Program-made: the position numbers and the translations under genes
Notes under the pieces: generated by a model
The model's database searches: none
The model's input: the letters and a program-made list of their open reading frames with translations, nothing else
What the model was told of the DNA's origin: nothing
From: Streptomyces sp. NRRL WC-3605
GTDB taxonomy: Bacteria > Actinomycetota > Actinomycetes > Streptomycetales > Streptomycetaceae
Reading direction: 5' to 3'
DNA: 64,000 nt
Assembly (NCBI RefSeq): GCF_001509795.1
Contig: NZ_LLZN01000038.1
Coordinates: 1 to 64,000 of the forward strand
Shown: positions 52,807-60,750 of the stretch, piece after piece
How positions within the stretch are numbered: the stretch's first letter is position 1
Layout: every line of letters begins with the position of its first letter

Positions 52807-54303
52807 ATGGCGTCCAGCCTGACGAAGGACTCGGCCCCCACCGGAATCCCCGGTTCCGATCGCACCTTCTTCGGCCACCCCCGCGGCCTGGCCACTCTCT
52901 TCATGACCGAGATGTGGGAGCGTTTCTCCTACTACGGCATGAGGGCTCTGCTCCCGCTGTACCTCGTCGCTCCGGCCGGCCTCGGCCTCAGTGCCACCAC
53001 GGCCACGGCGATCTACTCGGTCTACCTCTCGCTCGTCTACCTGCTCGCCCTGCCCGGCGGCTGGTTCGCCGACCGCGTGCTCGGCCCGCGCAAGACGGTG
53101 GCCGTGGCCGGTGCCGTCATCATGCTCGGCCACCTGACGCTGGCCCTCCCCTGGTCCGGCAGCTTCTTCGCCGGCCTCGGCCTGGTGGCGATCGGGTCCG
53201 GCCTGCTGAAGGCCAACATCTCGACGATGGTCGGCCACCTCTACAACGGCCCGGAGGACCCGCGCCGCGACGGTGGCTTCACGATCTTCTACATCGGGAT
53301 CAACCTGGGCGCCTTCGCCGCCCCTCTGGTCATCGGCACCATCGGTGAGAACGTCAACTGGCACCTGGGCTTCGCGCTCGCCGCGCTGGGCATGGCGCTG
53401 GGTCTCGCCCAGTTCCTGCTGGGCAGCCGCCACCTGAGCGCCAAGTCGGACGTCGTCCCCACGCCGCTGACCGCCGAGCAGAAGGCCGCGACCCTGCGCA
53501 AGGCGTTCTTCTGGGCCGCCGTCGCCGCGGTGTTCTACGCGATCGTCGGCTTCTCCGGCGTCTACACGCTGAACTGGCTGCTCGTCCCGATCACCGTCGC
53601 CGGTCTGGTCATCCCGGTCATGGTCATCGGCCGGATGAAGCGCGACAAGCAGCTCGACCGCGGCGAGCAGTCCAAGCTGACCGCGTACATCTGGTTCTTC
53701 GTCGCCGCCGCCGTGTTCTGGATGATCTACGACCAGGGTGGCTCGACCGTCTCCCTGTTCGCCGAGTCCTCGGCCGACAACTCGGTCTTCGGCTGGGAGT
53801 TCCCGGTCTCCTGGTACCAGTCGGTCAACCCGGTCATGATCATGGCGCTGGCGCCGGTCTTCGCCTGGCTGTGGCTCGCGCTGGCCAAGCGCGGCAAGGA
53901 GCCGAGCACCGCGTCGAAGTTCGCCATGGGCCTGATCCTGGTCGGCGCGTCCTTCTTCCTCTTCCTGGCCCCGCTGTCGATCGCCGACGGCGGCCACAAG
54001 GCGGCCGCGCTGTGGCTGGCGGCGATCTACTTCGTGCAGACCGTCGGTGAGCTGATGCTGTCCCCGGTCGGCCTGTCGGTCACCACGAAGATGGCCCCGG
54101 CCAAGTACGCCTCCCAGATGATGGGTGTCTGGTTCCTGGCCGTCACCGCGGGTGACGCCACCACCGGTCTGCTCTCCATCGCGGGCGTCGACCTGAACAA
54201 GACGGGCATCGTCACGCTGGAGGCCACGCTCGCCGTGGTCGCCGGGTTCGCGGTCTGGATGTACCGCAAGAAGGTCAAGGAGCTCATGGGCAGCGTCAAC
54301 TGA
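52807..54303 (+). CDS. POT/PTR2 family proton-coupled peptide transporter
   Basis: This 498-residue MFS-type transporter imports di- and tripeptides with protons. The family motif EMWERFSYYGMRALLPLYL, including the ExxERFxYY proton-coupling segment, is in helix 1. FTIFYIGINLGAFAAPLV is the PTR2 signature. About 12-14 hydrophobic helices follow, ending in MYRKKVKELMG. The ATG at 52807 has AAGGA six bases upstream. With the nearby dipeptidase it could supply amino acids, though the two are not in one operon. Confidence 0.94.
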   Translation: MASSLTKDSAPTGIPGSDRTFFGHPRGLATLFMTEMWERFSYYGMRALLPLYLVAPAGLGLSATTATAIYSVYLSLVYLLALPGGWFADRVLGPRKTVAVAGAVIMLGHLTLALPWSGSFFAGLGLVAIGSGLLKANISTMVGHLYNGPEDPRRDGGFTIFYIGINLGAFAAPLVIGTIGENVNWHLGFALAALGMALGLAQFLLGSRHLSAKSDVVPTPLTAEQKAATLRKAFFWAAVAAVFYAIVGFSGVYTLNWLLVPITVAGLVIPVMVIGRMKRDKQLDRGEQSKLTAYIWFFVAAAVFWMIYDQGGSTVSLFAESSADNSVFGWEFPVSWYQSVNPVMIMALAPVFAWLWLALAKRGKEPSTASKFAMGLILVGASFFLFLAPLSIADGGHKAAALWLAAIYFVQTVGELMLSPVGLSVTTKMAPAKYASQMMGVWFLAVTAGDATTGLLSIAGVDLNKTGIVTLEATLAVVAGFAVWMYRKKVKELMGSVN

Positions 54304-54322
54304 CGCCCGTCCCCGAGTCCGC

Positions 54323-54363
54323 CCGGAGGGCCACCGCACGCCACGCGCGCGGTGGCCCTCCGG
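54323..54363. terminator. Bidirectional hairpin terminator
   Basis: A perfect 15-base-pair stem (54323-54337 with 54349-54363) and 11-base loop lie between the convergent POT transporter and LAATG surface-protein genes. Confidence 0.85.
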
Positions 54364-54382
54364 CGTTCCCGGACGCGGCGGC

Positions 54383-55735
54383 TCAGCGCGGGCGCCCCGG
54401 CAGGAACGTGAACACCGCGCCGCCCAGCAGCAGGAGGGTTCCCCCCACCAGCCCGAGCGCCTTCAGGCTGCCGCGGTCGTCAGCGCCGGTCGCCGCGAGG
54501 CCGCCGGACACGGCGGAGGAGCCTCCCGCCGCTCCCCCCGCGGCGCCTCCGCCCGCTGCGCCCCCGGCCGCGCCGCCGCCGGAGGCGCCGCCCTCCTGCT
54601 CCGTGGTGTCCAGGGTCAGGGAGACCAGGGACTTCTCCGGGGTGCAGGTCGTCGTCGTGCCGAGGGCCTCGACCGTGAGCACGCCCGGCGCCAGCGTCGA
54701 GCGCCCGCTCGCGCCCGGCCGGTACGTGCCCGTCAGGTCGGGGATCCCGATCGGGTCGCCCGCCTTGATGGCCTCGGCGTTCGCGGGCCCCTCCACATGC
54801 ACCGTGCCCCGGTCGGCGCCGCCGAGGACCACCTCCATCGACGGCTTCACCGAGCCCTTCGGGATGTCGGCGGGGCTGTCCATCACGGAGCCGCGGAACC
54901 GGACGGTGAGGGCGAAGCTCCCGCCGTCGCGCGTGGCGTCGACACGGACCGGCGAGGTGGCGTTCCGGTCCCCGATCGGCGTCTTGCAGGCATAGGGGAC
55001 CTGGACCTCCTCGCCGGTGACGGCGTCCTGCCCTCCGTCGTCGCCGGGTTCGCTCCCACTCGGCGAAGGAGACGAGGTCGGCGGGTCCGTCGGGGTGGCG
55101 GTCGGCCCGGTCGGCTCGTCCGTGGGCTCCCCGCCCGTCGTACCGCCCGGGTCCCCGCCGCCGTCGGTCACCGTGATCGTCGCAGCGGGCCGCACGGGCT
55201 CCTTCGGCGTGCACACGGTGTCCGTCGAGATCGGCCTGTTGACGTTGATGGTGTACGCGTCCGGGGTCAGGGTGACCTCGCCGGGCGACGTGAGCTTCAG
55301 CGTGCCCTTCATCGTGGACAGCTTCATCTCGCCGCCCTTGGGGATCGGCGGGTTCTCCCGGGGGCCCCGCAGGACGACGTCCGCCGTCTGCGCGCCGGCC
55401 GCCTTGAGGGTGCCGGTCGGCTGGACGGTGTCCTCGGCCAGGTCGAGGATGTCCGGGTTCTTCGACGCGGCCCGGACGAACGTCCAGACGATCTCGACCT
55501 CGTCGCCGGTCCTGGCCTGCGCGGGAGCGTCGACCGCCACGGTCGTGGTGCCCTGGACCGGCGGCAGCCCGGAGATCGGGGGCGGCACGCACTCGGTCGC
55601 GTACGACACCTCGGCCGCCTGCGCCGGAGCGGCGGACACGCCCAGCAGCAGCCCGGCGCCGCCGAGCATCAGGGCGGCGCCGGCCGCGCCCGCTCTTCGG
55701 GTCCTGGGGGTGGTGGCTCTCCTGGGCTCGCTCAC
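54383..55735 (-). CDS. Sortase-anchored surface protein with LAATG signal, two related domains
   Basis: This 450-residue exported wall protein has a signal peptide (about 1-40, AALMLGGAGLLLGVSAAPAQAA). Domain A (about 42-175) ends STDTVCTPKEP. A Thr/Pro/Ser linker (185-230) precedes domain B (245-375), which starts VPYACKTPIGDRNATSP and ends GTTTTCTPEKSL. A Gly/Ala spacer and a sorting signal follow: LAATG, a hydrophobic helix and FLPGRPR. LAxTG is the class E sortase motif of streptomycetes. Domain B is closely related to the single domain of the LPRTG protein in the same operon. GTG 55735 overlaps the upstream stop (GTGA). Confidence 0.88.
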   Translation of the reverse strand: MSEPRRATTPRTRRAGAAGAALMLGGAGLLLGVSAAPAQAAEVSYATECVPPPISGLPPVQGTTTVAVDAPAQARTGDEVEIVWTFVRAASKNPDILDLAEDTVQPTGTLKAAGAQTADVVLRGPRENPPIPKGGEMKLSTMKGTLKLTSPGEVTLTPDAYTINVNRPISTDTVCTPKEPVRPAATITVTDGGGDPGGTTGGEPTDEPTGPTATPTDPPTSSPSPSGSEPGDDGGQDAVTGEEVQVPYACKTPIGDRNATSPVRVDATRDGGSFALTVRFRGSVMDSPADIPKGSVKPSMEVVLGGADRGTVHVEGPANAEAIKAGDPIGIPDLTGTYRPGASGRSTLAPGVLTVEALGTTTTCTPEKSLVSLTLDTTEQEGGASGGGAAGGAAGGGAAGGAAGGSSAVSGGLAATGADDRGSLKALGLVGGTLLLLGGAVFTFLPGRPR

Positions 55736-56799
55736 GGGGGTCCCTTCCTGGTGGGGGTCGCAGGACGCGGGGGGCTGTCGGCAGGCGGTGCGCCCGGATC
55801 GCGGTCCGGGGTGAACCAGGGCAGGGACGAGGCCGGGCGCGAGGAGTGCCGTGCCCGCGCGGCGGGCCGCAGCCCGGGAAGACGCAGGGCCGGTCCGGGC
55901 AGGCGCATCCGGGGCCGGCGGCGGGCGGTCCGCCGGGGCCGGACCCGGTCCACGACCGCCATCCCGGCGCGGAAGACCGCGGCCGGCACGACCACCGCCG
56001 CCAGCGACCAGAACAGGGTCACGCCCCACGGGCGGCCCACGTCCCAGGGCTGCTCGGCCAGCACCCGTCCGCCGTACCTCAGGGACACCGTGTAGGCGCC
56101 GTGCGCCCCGGCGGCGAGCTCCACGGGCAGTTCGACACGAGCCTTCGCGCCGGGCCGGAGCGTGCCGCGCCACCGCTGCTCCTCCCACTGCGGGGCGAAC
56201 ACCCCGTGGGAGGTCCCCACCTGGAATACCGGGTCGCGCACCGGTGAGGTGCCCACGTTGCCGACGGTGAGGACGAGCGTGCGTCTCGGCGGCGCGCCGA
56301 ACCAGGTGAGCAGGCCGTCCGAGCCGTCCAGCCGGGTGTCAGTGAGCACGGACAGGCGTCCGCCCAGCGGTTCGGCGGGCAGCGGCTCCACGGCGTGCCC
56401 GGCGACCTGGAGGACGGCGTCGGCCTCGGCCCTCGGCCCGGTCGCCGTCGCCACGTGCACGACACAGGGGCACGGCACCGGCGGCTCGGCCACCGGCAGC
56501 TTCCGCCGGAAGCGCCCCTCGGCGTCCGTCGTCACGGCCCGGCCGTCGGCGTTGGCACAGGAGTCGGTGCCGCCGCGCACCCCGGTCGTCGGGACGGCCT
56601 GCCCGCACACGAGAAGCATCAGCAGGGCCCGGGGCCGCCAGCCGCTGCCGCTGACGGTGACCGAACCGCCCGTACCCGCCTGGGAGGCGGACAGCCGCAC
56701 CGTGGGCCGGTCCACCGCCGCCGCCGTCCCCGCCACGGGGGGCAGCAGCAGCAGCGCGAGCACCGCCACCAGCACCGCCCACCGCACCCCGCCCTTCAT
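55732..56799 (-). CDS. Exported membrane-anchored protein of unknown function
   Basis: This 355-residue protein has a signal peptide (about 1-30, WAVLVAVLALLLLPPVAGTAAA). Beta-rich extracellular domains follow: VTVSGSGWRPRALLMLLVCG with later paired cysteines PCPCVVHV, then a CARDB-like stretch LVLTVGNVGTSPVRDPVFQVG. One membrane helix (about 265-285, LFWSLAAVVVPAAVF) and a basic Pro/Arg cytoplasmic tail complete it. I do not recognise a named family. It overlaps both neighbours by four bases (ATGA upstream, GTGA downstream), so it is tightly coupled to the sortase substrates and may help present or fold them. Confidence 0.8.
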   Translation of the reverse strand: MKGGVRWAVLVAVLALLLLPPVAGTAAAVDRPTVRLSASQAGTGGSVTVSGSGWRPRALLMLLVCGQAVPTTGVRGGTDSCANADGRAVTTDAEGRFRRKLPVAEPPVPCPCVVHVATATGPRAEADAVLQVAGHAVEPLPAEPLGGRLSVLTDTRLDGSDGLLTWFGAPPRRTLVLTVGNVGTSPVRDPVFQVGTSHGVFAPQWEEQRWRGTLRPGAKARVELPVELAAGAHGAYTVSLRYGGRVLAEQPWDVGRPWGVTLFWSLAAVVVPAAVFRAGMAVVDRVRPRRTARRRPRMRLPGPALRLPGLRPAARARHSSRPASSLPWFTPDRDPGAPPADSPPRPATPTRKGPP

Positions 56800-57071
56800 G
56801 CGCCCGCTCCCCCCGACCCGCCCCGCCTCAGCGGCCCGCGCCGCCACCGCCGTACGGCCATCAGGCCGGCCCACGCCGCCGGCCCCCCGCCGTTCCCGTC
56901 ACCGGGCCCCAGGGCACGAAGCGGGCCGACGCGACGGACGTGGCGCCCGACGCCGTCACCGGAGGGCGCGGCCGACCAGGGCGTGTCGGCGGCGGCCGGC
57001 GGGGTGGCCGCCGCCGGCGCGAGCAGGGGCAGGGGCAGGGACCGGCACAGGACGCGGACGGCTGACGGCAT
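56796..57071 (-). CDS. Possible small coupled ORF in surface-protein operon (91 aa)
   Basis: The frame starts at ATG 57071 with GGAG eight bases upstream. It has G/C-biased third positions and ends TGA overlapping the next ATG (ATGA at 56796-56799). It begins MPSAVRVLCRSLPLPLLAPA, weakly signal-like, and is then Pro/Gly/Arg-rich without a recognisable domain. Spacing of 28 bases from the LPRTG gene and the four-base overlap downstream are typical of real operon members. It could also be a non-functional gap remnant; homologues would decide. Confidence 0.45.
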   Translation of the reverse strand: MPSAVRVLCRSLPLPLLAPAAATPPAAADTPWSAAPSGDGVGRHVRRVGPLRALGPGDGNGGGPAAWAGLMAVRRWRRGPLRRGGSGGAGA

Positions 57072-57099
57072 CGGTGGCTCCGGCGTCTGGGGCGAGCGG

Positions 57100-57801
57100 T
57101 CAGCGGGCGGCGGGCCGGTGCCGCCGCGTCAGCCACAGCGCGCCCGCCGCGCCCGCCAGCAGGACCGTGCCGCCGAGCGTGCCGAGGGCGATCGCGGACT
57201 CCTCGGGCCCGGTGCGCGGCAGCCCGGCCGCCCGGCCGCCGCCCGAGGTGGCGGTGCCGCCGGTTCCCCCGCCGCTCGCTCCCCCGCCGCCCGCCGCCGT
57301 CACGTCGAGGGTGAGCGAGGGCCCGGGATCGTTGGTGGGCGTGCAGGTCGTCGTCGTGCCGAGCGCCTTGATGGTGAGCACGCCCGCGGTGAAGGTGACC
57401 TTGCCGCTCCTGCCCGGCGTGTAAGTGCCCGTCAGGTCACTGACCCTGATGGGGGTGTCGGCCGGTATCGCATCCTGGTTGGACGGGCCGGTCACCTTCA
57501 GGGTGCCGCTGTCCGCTCCGCCCAGCTCGATGGTGGCGCTCGGGCTCATCGCGCCCTTGCCGAGCTCGACCGGGCTGGACGAGACGCCCTTCTGCCACGA
57601 CATCGTGATCTTGTAACCGGTGCCGCCGCGGACGCCCTTGATGTCGATGGGCGAGACGGCGCTCTTGTCGCCGATCGGCGTCTTGCAGGCGTAGTCGACG
57701 TCGACGACCTCGGCCCGGGCCGCGGGGGCGGTCAGCAGCACCGCCGAACCGGCCAGGGCCGCGGCCGTCGCGAGCGCGGCGGTTCGCTTCTGCTTCGACA
57801 C
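57100..57801 (-). CDS. Sortase-anchored surface protein with LPRTG signal
   Basis: This 233-residue exported protein has a signal peptide (1-30, ALATAAALAGSAVLLTAP-ARA). One domain (32-165) starts DYACKTPIGDKSAVSP and ends GTTTTCTPTNDP, followed by a Gly/Ser/Thr spacer, the sorting motif LPRTG, a hydrophobic helix and an RRHRPAAR tail. The domain matches domain B of the LAATG protein downstream; its two cysteines likely pair. Start GTG 57801 has GAGGGG just upstream. It is first in a four-gene surface operon. An LPRTG next to an LAATG protein suggests two sortase specificities or relaxed recognition. Confidence 0.88.
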   Translation of the reverse strand: MSKQKRTAALATAAALAGSAVLLTAPAARAEVVDVDYACKTPIGDKSAVSPIDIKGVRGGTGYKITMSWQKGVSSSPVELGKGAMSPSATIELGGADSGTLKVTGPSNQDAIPADTPIRVSDLTGTYTPGRSGKVTFTAGVLTIKALGTTTTCTPTNDPGPSLTLDVTAAGGGGASGGGTGGTATSGGGRAAGLPRTGPEESAIALGTLGGTVLLAGAAGALWLTRRHRPAAR

Positions 57802-58103
57802 GGTCCCCTCATTCCTGACGGTGTATCAGATCGGCCGTCAAGGTACGCCCGGGGCCTCGAGGAAGGAAGAGACGGCGCACGCCGGACTTGTGGCGATCGT
57901 GAGCGCGTTGGATGGAGGGGTGACACCCCGGGGACCCCGGGAACACGGGACGGACGGGCACGGAAGACGGACGGGCACGGAAGACGGACGAGCCAGGAAC
58001 GCCGGGCGGGGAACGCAGAGCGGCCGGGGACGCGCGGCGAACGGGCCAGGCCCCGCGAACGAAAAGGCCACGGGAAAACCGATTCTCCCCGCGGCCGGAC
58101 GGG
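57802..58103. other. Intergenic region upstream of the surface-protein operon (302 bp)
   Basis: No gene is seen. Near the operon an inverted repeat TGACGG-N13-CCGTCA lies at 57816-57840 and includes a TTGACG box on the minus strand. Tandem 17-base copies of ACGGGCACGGAAGACGG occur at about 57954-57987, a slippage-type repeat. Confidence 0.5.
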
Positions 58104-58697
58104 TCAGGCCGGTGCGCCCAGCTCCGCCCACACGGTCTTCCCGGCCTGCCCGGGCGTACGGACGACGCCCCAGTCCAGGCACAGGCGCTGCACGATGAAC
58201 ATGCCGTGGCCGCCGGGGCGGCCCGCGCGATGCGGCGTACGGGGGGCGGGCTGACCGGTGCCCTTGTCGGACACCTCGACCCGGATGACCTTGTTGTCGT
58301 AGGCGATCAGCAGCGCGTCGGGGCCCTCGGCGTGCAGGCAGGCGTTGGTGACGAGCTCGGAGACCACCAGCAGCACGTCCTCGGCGGCGGCCCGCCGGTC
58401 GGCGGAGGCCGCCGGCAGCCAGCCCCACGCGTACAGCGCCTGGCGGGCGAAGTCACGGGCGAGCGGGACGACGCCGCTCTGGTCCGCGAAGTCCAGCGTG
58501 CGGACCTGACGCCCCGCGGTCTGCTGCGCGGGCTCCACGGACGCCAGGGACGCCCCGGAGCCCCCCGCGGACGCCTCCGCGGCCGGTGACCCCCCCGAGG
58601 CGTGGTCCGGTGCCGGAGCGGCGGCCCCGGACACCCCGGAAGCGCCGCTGGGCTCTGGGCCGCGGTCGCCCGGCGAGAAAGGCCGGGTGGTGCTCAT
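58104..58697 (-). CDS. Anti-sigma factor (RsbW-type ATP-binding kinase), SigI module
   Basis: This 197-residue protein has a 60-residue disordered Ala/Gly/Ser/Pro head. A GHKL ATPase domain (HATPase_c_2) follows with the N-box SELVTNACLHAEGP, the G1 region EVSDKGTGQPAP, and GGHGMFIVQRLCLDWGVV. Such kinases bind a SigB-type sigma factor and phosphorylate a STAS antagonist to control it. Gene order (kinase, STAS antagonist, divergent sigma) matches the S. coelicolor prsI-arsI-sigI locus, so it is probably PrsI. It ends before the surface operon on the same strand. Confidence 0.85.
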   Translation of the reverse strand: MSTTRPFSPGDRGPEPSGASGVSGAAAPAPDHASGGSPAAEASAGGSGASLASVEPAQQTAGRQVRTLDFADQSGVVPLARDFARQALYAWGWLPAASADRRAAAEDVLLVVSELVTNACLHAEGPDALLIAYDNKVIRVEVSDKGTGQPAPRTPHRAGRPGGHGMFIVQRLCLDWGVVRTPGQAGKTVWAELGAPA

Positions 58698-58928
58698 CAG
58701 CGCTTCACCTCACCGATTCACCAGTTCATCGTTCAACTCTTCAACGGTCTGTACGCAGAGTCAGTACACCAGTACACGATCCGTGCCCGGTGTGCCGGTC
58801 ACGGCCCTCGCCGGTGGCCGACGTCACAGCCGACGGTTCCAGGATGTCTCCTGCCCGACCCGGGCGGAGGAACACCCCTTCTCTTCGGCCGAATCATGTG
58901 ACGTCCGTTGCGAGGGCGACACACGAGG

Positions 58929-59315
58929 TCAGCCGGAGCCGGCGGTCCCGTCGGCGAGGGCGTCCTCGAGGGTGTCGTGGACCGTGAAGACGGCCTCGGC
59001 GCCCGTGATCTCGAACACGCGCGCGACGACGGGCTGCATTCCGGCCAGGTGGACTCCGCCACCGGCCGCCTCCGCCTTCAGACGCGCCCCGAGCAGCACG
59101 TTCAGCCCCGTCGAGTCGCAGAACTCCAGCCGGGAACAGTCGACCACCAGTCGGCTGAAACCCTTCGTGAGGCACTCCTCGAGTGGCTCACGCAACAGAT
59201 CTGCGGTGTGGTGGTCCAACTCACCCACCGGGGTCACGACGGCGCTGGAGCCCTCTTCGCGAACCTCCACCAGAAGTCGGCCAGACTGTGCGCTGCCGAC
59301 CGTCCCGCGGTCCAT
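58929..59315 (-). CDS. STAS anti-sigma factor antagonist, SigI module
   Basis: This 128-residue SpoIIAA/RsbV-like protein has VTPVGELDHHTADLLREPLEE leading to the phosphorylation-loop helix VVDCSRLEFCDSTGLNVLLG, where the Ser of DST is the kinase target. When unphosphorylated it captures the anti-sigma kinase and frees the sigma factor. ATG 59315 was chosen over GTG 59327 because GAGAG lies five bases before it. It is 231 bases from the kinase gene on the same strand and divergent from sigI, probably ArsI of the known locus. Confidence 0.88.
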   Translation of the reverse strand: MDRGTVGSAQSGRLLVEVREEGSSAVVTPVGELDHHTADLLREPLEECLTKGFSRLVVDCSRLEFCDSTGLNVLLGARLKAEAAGGGVHLAGMQPVVARVFEITGAEAVFTVHDTLEDALADGTAGSG

Positions 59316-59566
59316 GCCGTCTCTCACTCCCGACGTCGTGGCTGCTGACTGACGCTGACGAACACTACGCCTTCCCTACGCCCTCCAACACCCGAACATC
59401 CACCCACAAACGGACATTTCGGAACAGAGCGCACTTGCGGTGGGCTCCGGAAAGCCGATAGGGCTAGTAGAGACACGCAACCGACTCGGCCGGCTTTGGA
59501 GGCGCCGCACACCGCAGTGCACGCAAAGGCTTCGGCAGCCATATGCCGAGAACGATGGAGGACATC

Positions 59567-60517
59567 ATGTCACCCCGGCTCGACGCATCGCATACCCCCG
59601 TCGCGACGTCGGCATCCCGACCGGAACATCTGGATCCCATCGAGCGCGGCGGCGTATCCGCCGAACTGGCCCTCGGCCAGGACTTCGCTCAGGACCTCGC
59701 CCACGACGACGTACTCGCCGGGCTTCCGGAGATCCCGCCGTACGACGAGGTGGGGCCGGTGGACGCGCGGGCCCTGTCCAAGACCCTCTTCGAGCGGCTG
59801 GAGTCGCTGGAGGAAGGCACGCACGACTACTCGTACGTCCGCAACACGCTCGTCGAACTCAACCTCGCCCTGGTCAAGTTCGCCGCCTCCCGCTTCCGCT
59901 CGCGCAGCGAGCCGATGGAGGACATCATCCAGGTCGGCACGATCGGCCTGATCAAGGCGATCGACCGGTTCGAGCTCAGCCGCGGAGTGGAGTTCCCCAC
60001 CTTCGCGATGCCGACCATCATCGGCGAGATCAAGCGCTTCTTCCGGGACACCTCGTGGTCCGTGCGCGTGCCGCGCCGCCTGCAGGAGCTCCGGCTCGAC
60101 CTGGCCAAGGCCGGCGACGAACTCGCCCAGAAGCTCGACCGCGCCCCCACGGTGGCCGAGCTCGCCGAACGCCTCGGTCTCACCCGTGACGAGGTCGTCG
60201 AGGGCATGGCCGCGTCGAACGCCTACACCGCCTCCTCGCTGGACGCCCAGCCCGAGGAGGACGACGCCGAGGGCGCGCTGGCCGACCGGATCGGCTACGA
60301 GGACAACGGCATCGAGGGCATCGAGTACGTCGCCTCCCTCAAGCCGCTCATCGCCGAACTCCCGCCGCGCGACCGCAAGATCCTGTCCCTGCGGTTCGTC
60401 GCCGGCATGACCCAGTCGGAGATCGGCGAGGAACTCGGCATCTCCCAGATGCATGTCTCGCGCCTGCTGTCGCGGACCCTGGTCCGGCTCAGAAAGGGCC
60501 TGACGATCGAGGAGTGA
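59567..60517 (+). CDS. sigI: SigB/SigF/SigG-family RNA polymerase sigma factor
   Basis: This 316-residue group 3 sigma factor lacks region 1.1. Region 2 has NLALVKFAASRFRSRSEPMEDIIQVGTIGLIKAIDRFE and the -10 recognition helix around GVEFPTFAMPTIIGEIKRFF. Region 3 contains VPRRLQELRLDL. Region 4 ends with MTQSEIGEELGISQMHVSRL (helix-turn-helix for the -35). ATG 59567 has GGAGG five bases upstream; an earlier ATG at 59543 is less likely. It is divergent from the STAS/kinase pair that controls it. SigI-like factors of S. coelicolor are linked to osmotic stress and development. Confidence 0.92.
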   Translation: MSPRLDASHTPVATSASRPEHLDPIERGGVSAELALGQDFAQDLAHDDVLAGLPEIPPYDEVGPVDARALSKTLFERLESLEEGTHDYSYVRNTLVELNLALVKFAASRFRSRSEPMEDIIQVGTIGLIKAIDRFELSRGVEFPTFAMPTIIGEIKRFFRDTSWSVRVPRRLQELRLDLAKAGDELAQKLDRAPTVAELAERLGLTRDEVVEGMAASNAYTASSLDAQPEEDDAEGALADRIGYEDNGIEGIEYVASLKPLIAELPPRDRKILSLRFVAGMTQSEIGEELGISQMHVSRLLSRTLVRLRKGLTIEE

Positions 60518-60750
60518 CGGGCCGCCGGAGCCGACGACACGCCTCCGGACCCCCGGGACTGTGCCCGGTGCCCCGCCGAAACGAGTCGGCCGGGCACCGG
60601 GCACAGTGCTGCTGTGCGGGTCACGTGGCGACCGCGGGGGTTACCGACAGAAACCCTTTCCCCAGGGCTCCCCTTCCTCCACTATGAGCCGTCATACCCG
60701 CCGGTAGCCCGTGCTCCGCGCGGGTCGCACGGCTGCGAGGAGGCGGCGGG

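Noticed and set aside
57954..57987. Tandem 17-base repeat as a CRISPR or attachment site
   Set aside because: There are only two and a bit adjacent copies without spacers and no integrase or cas gene nearby.
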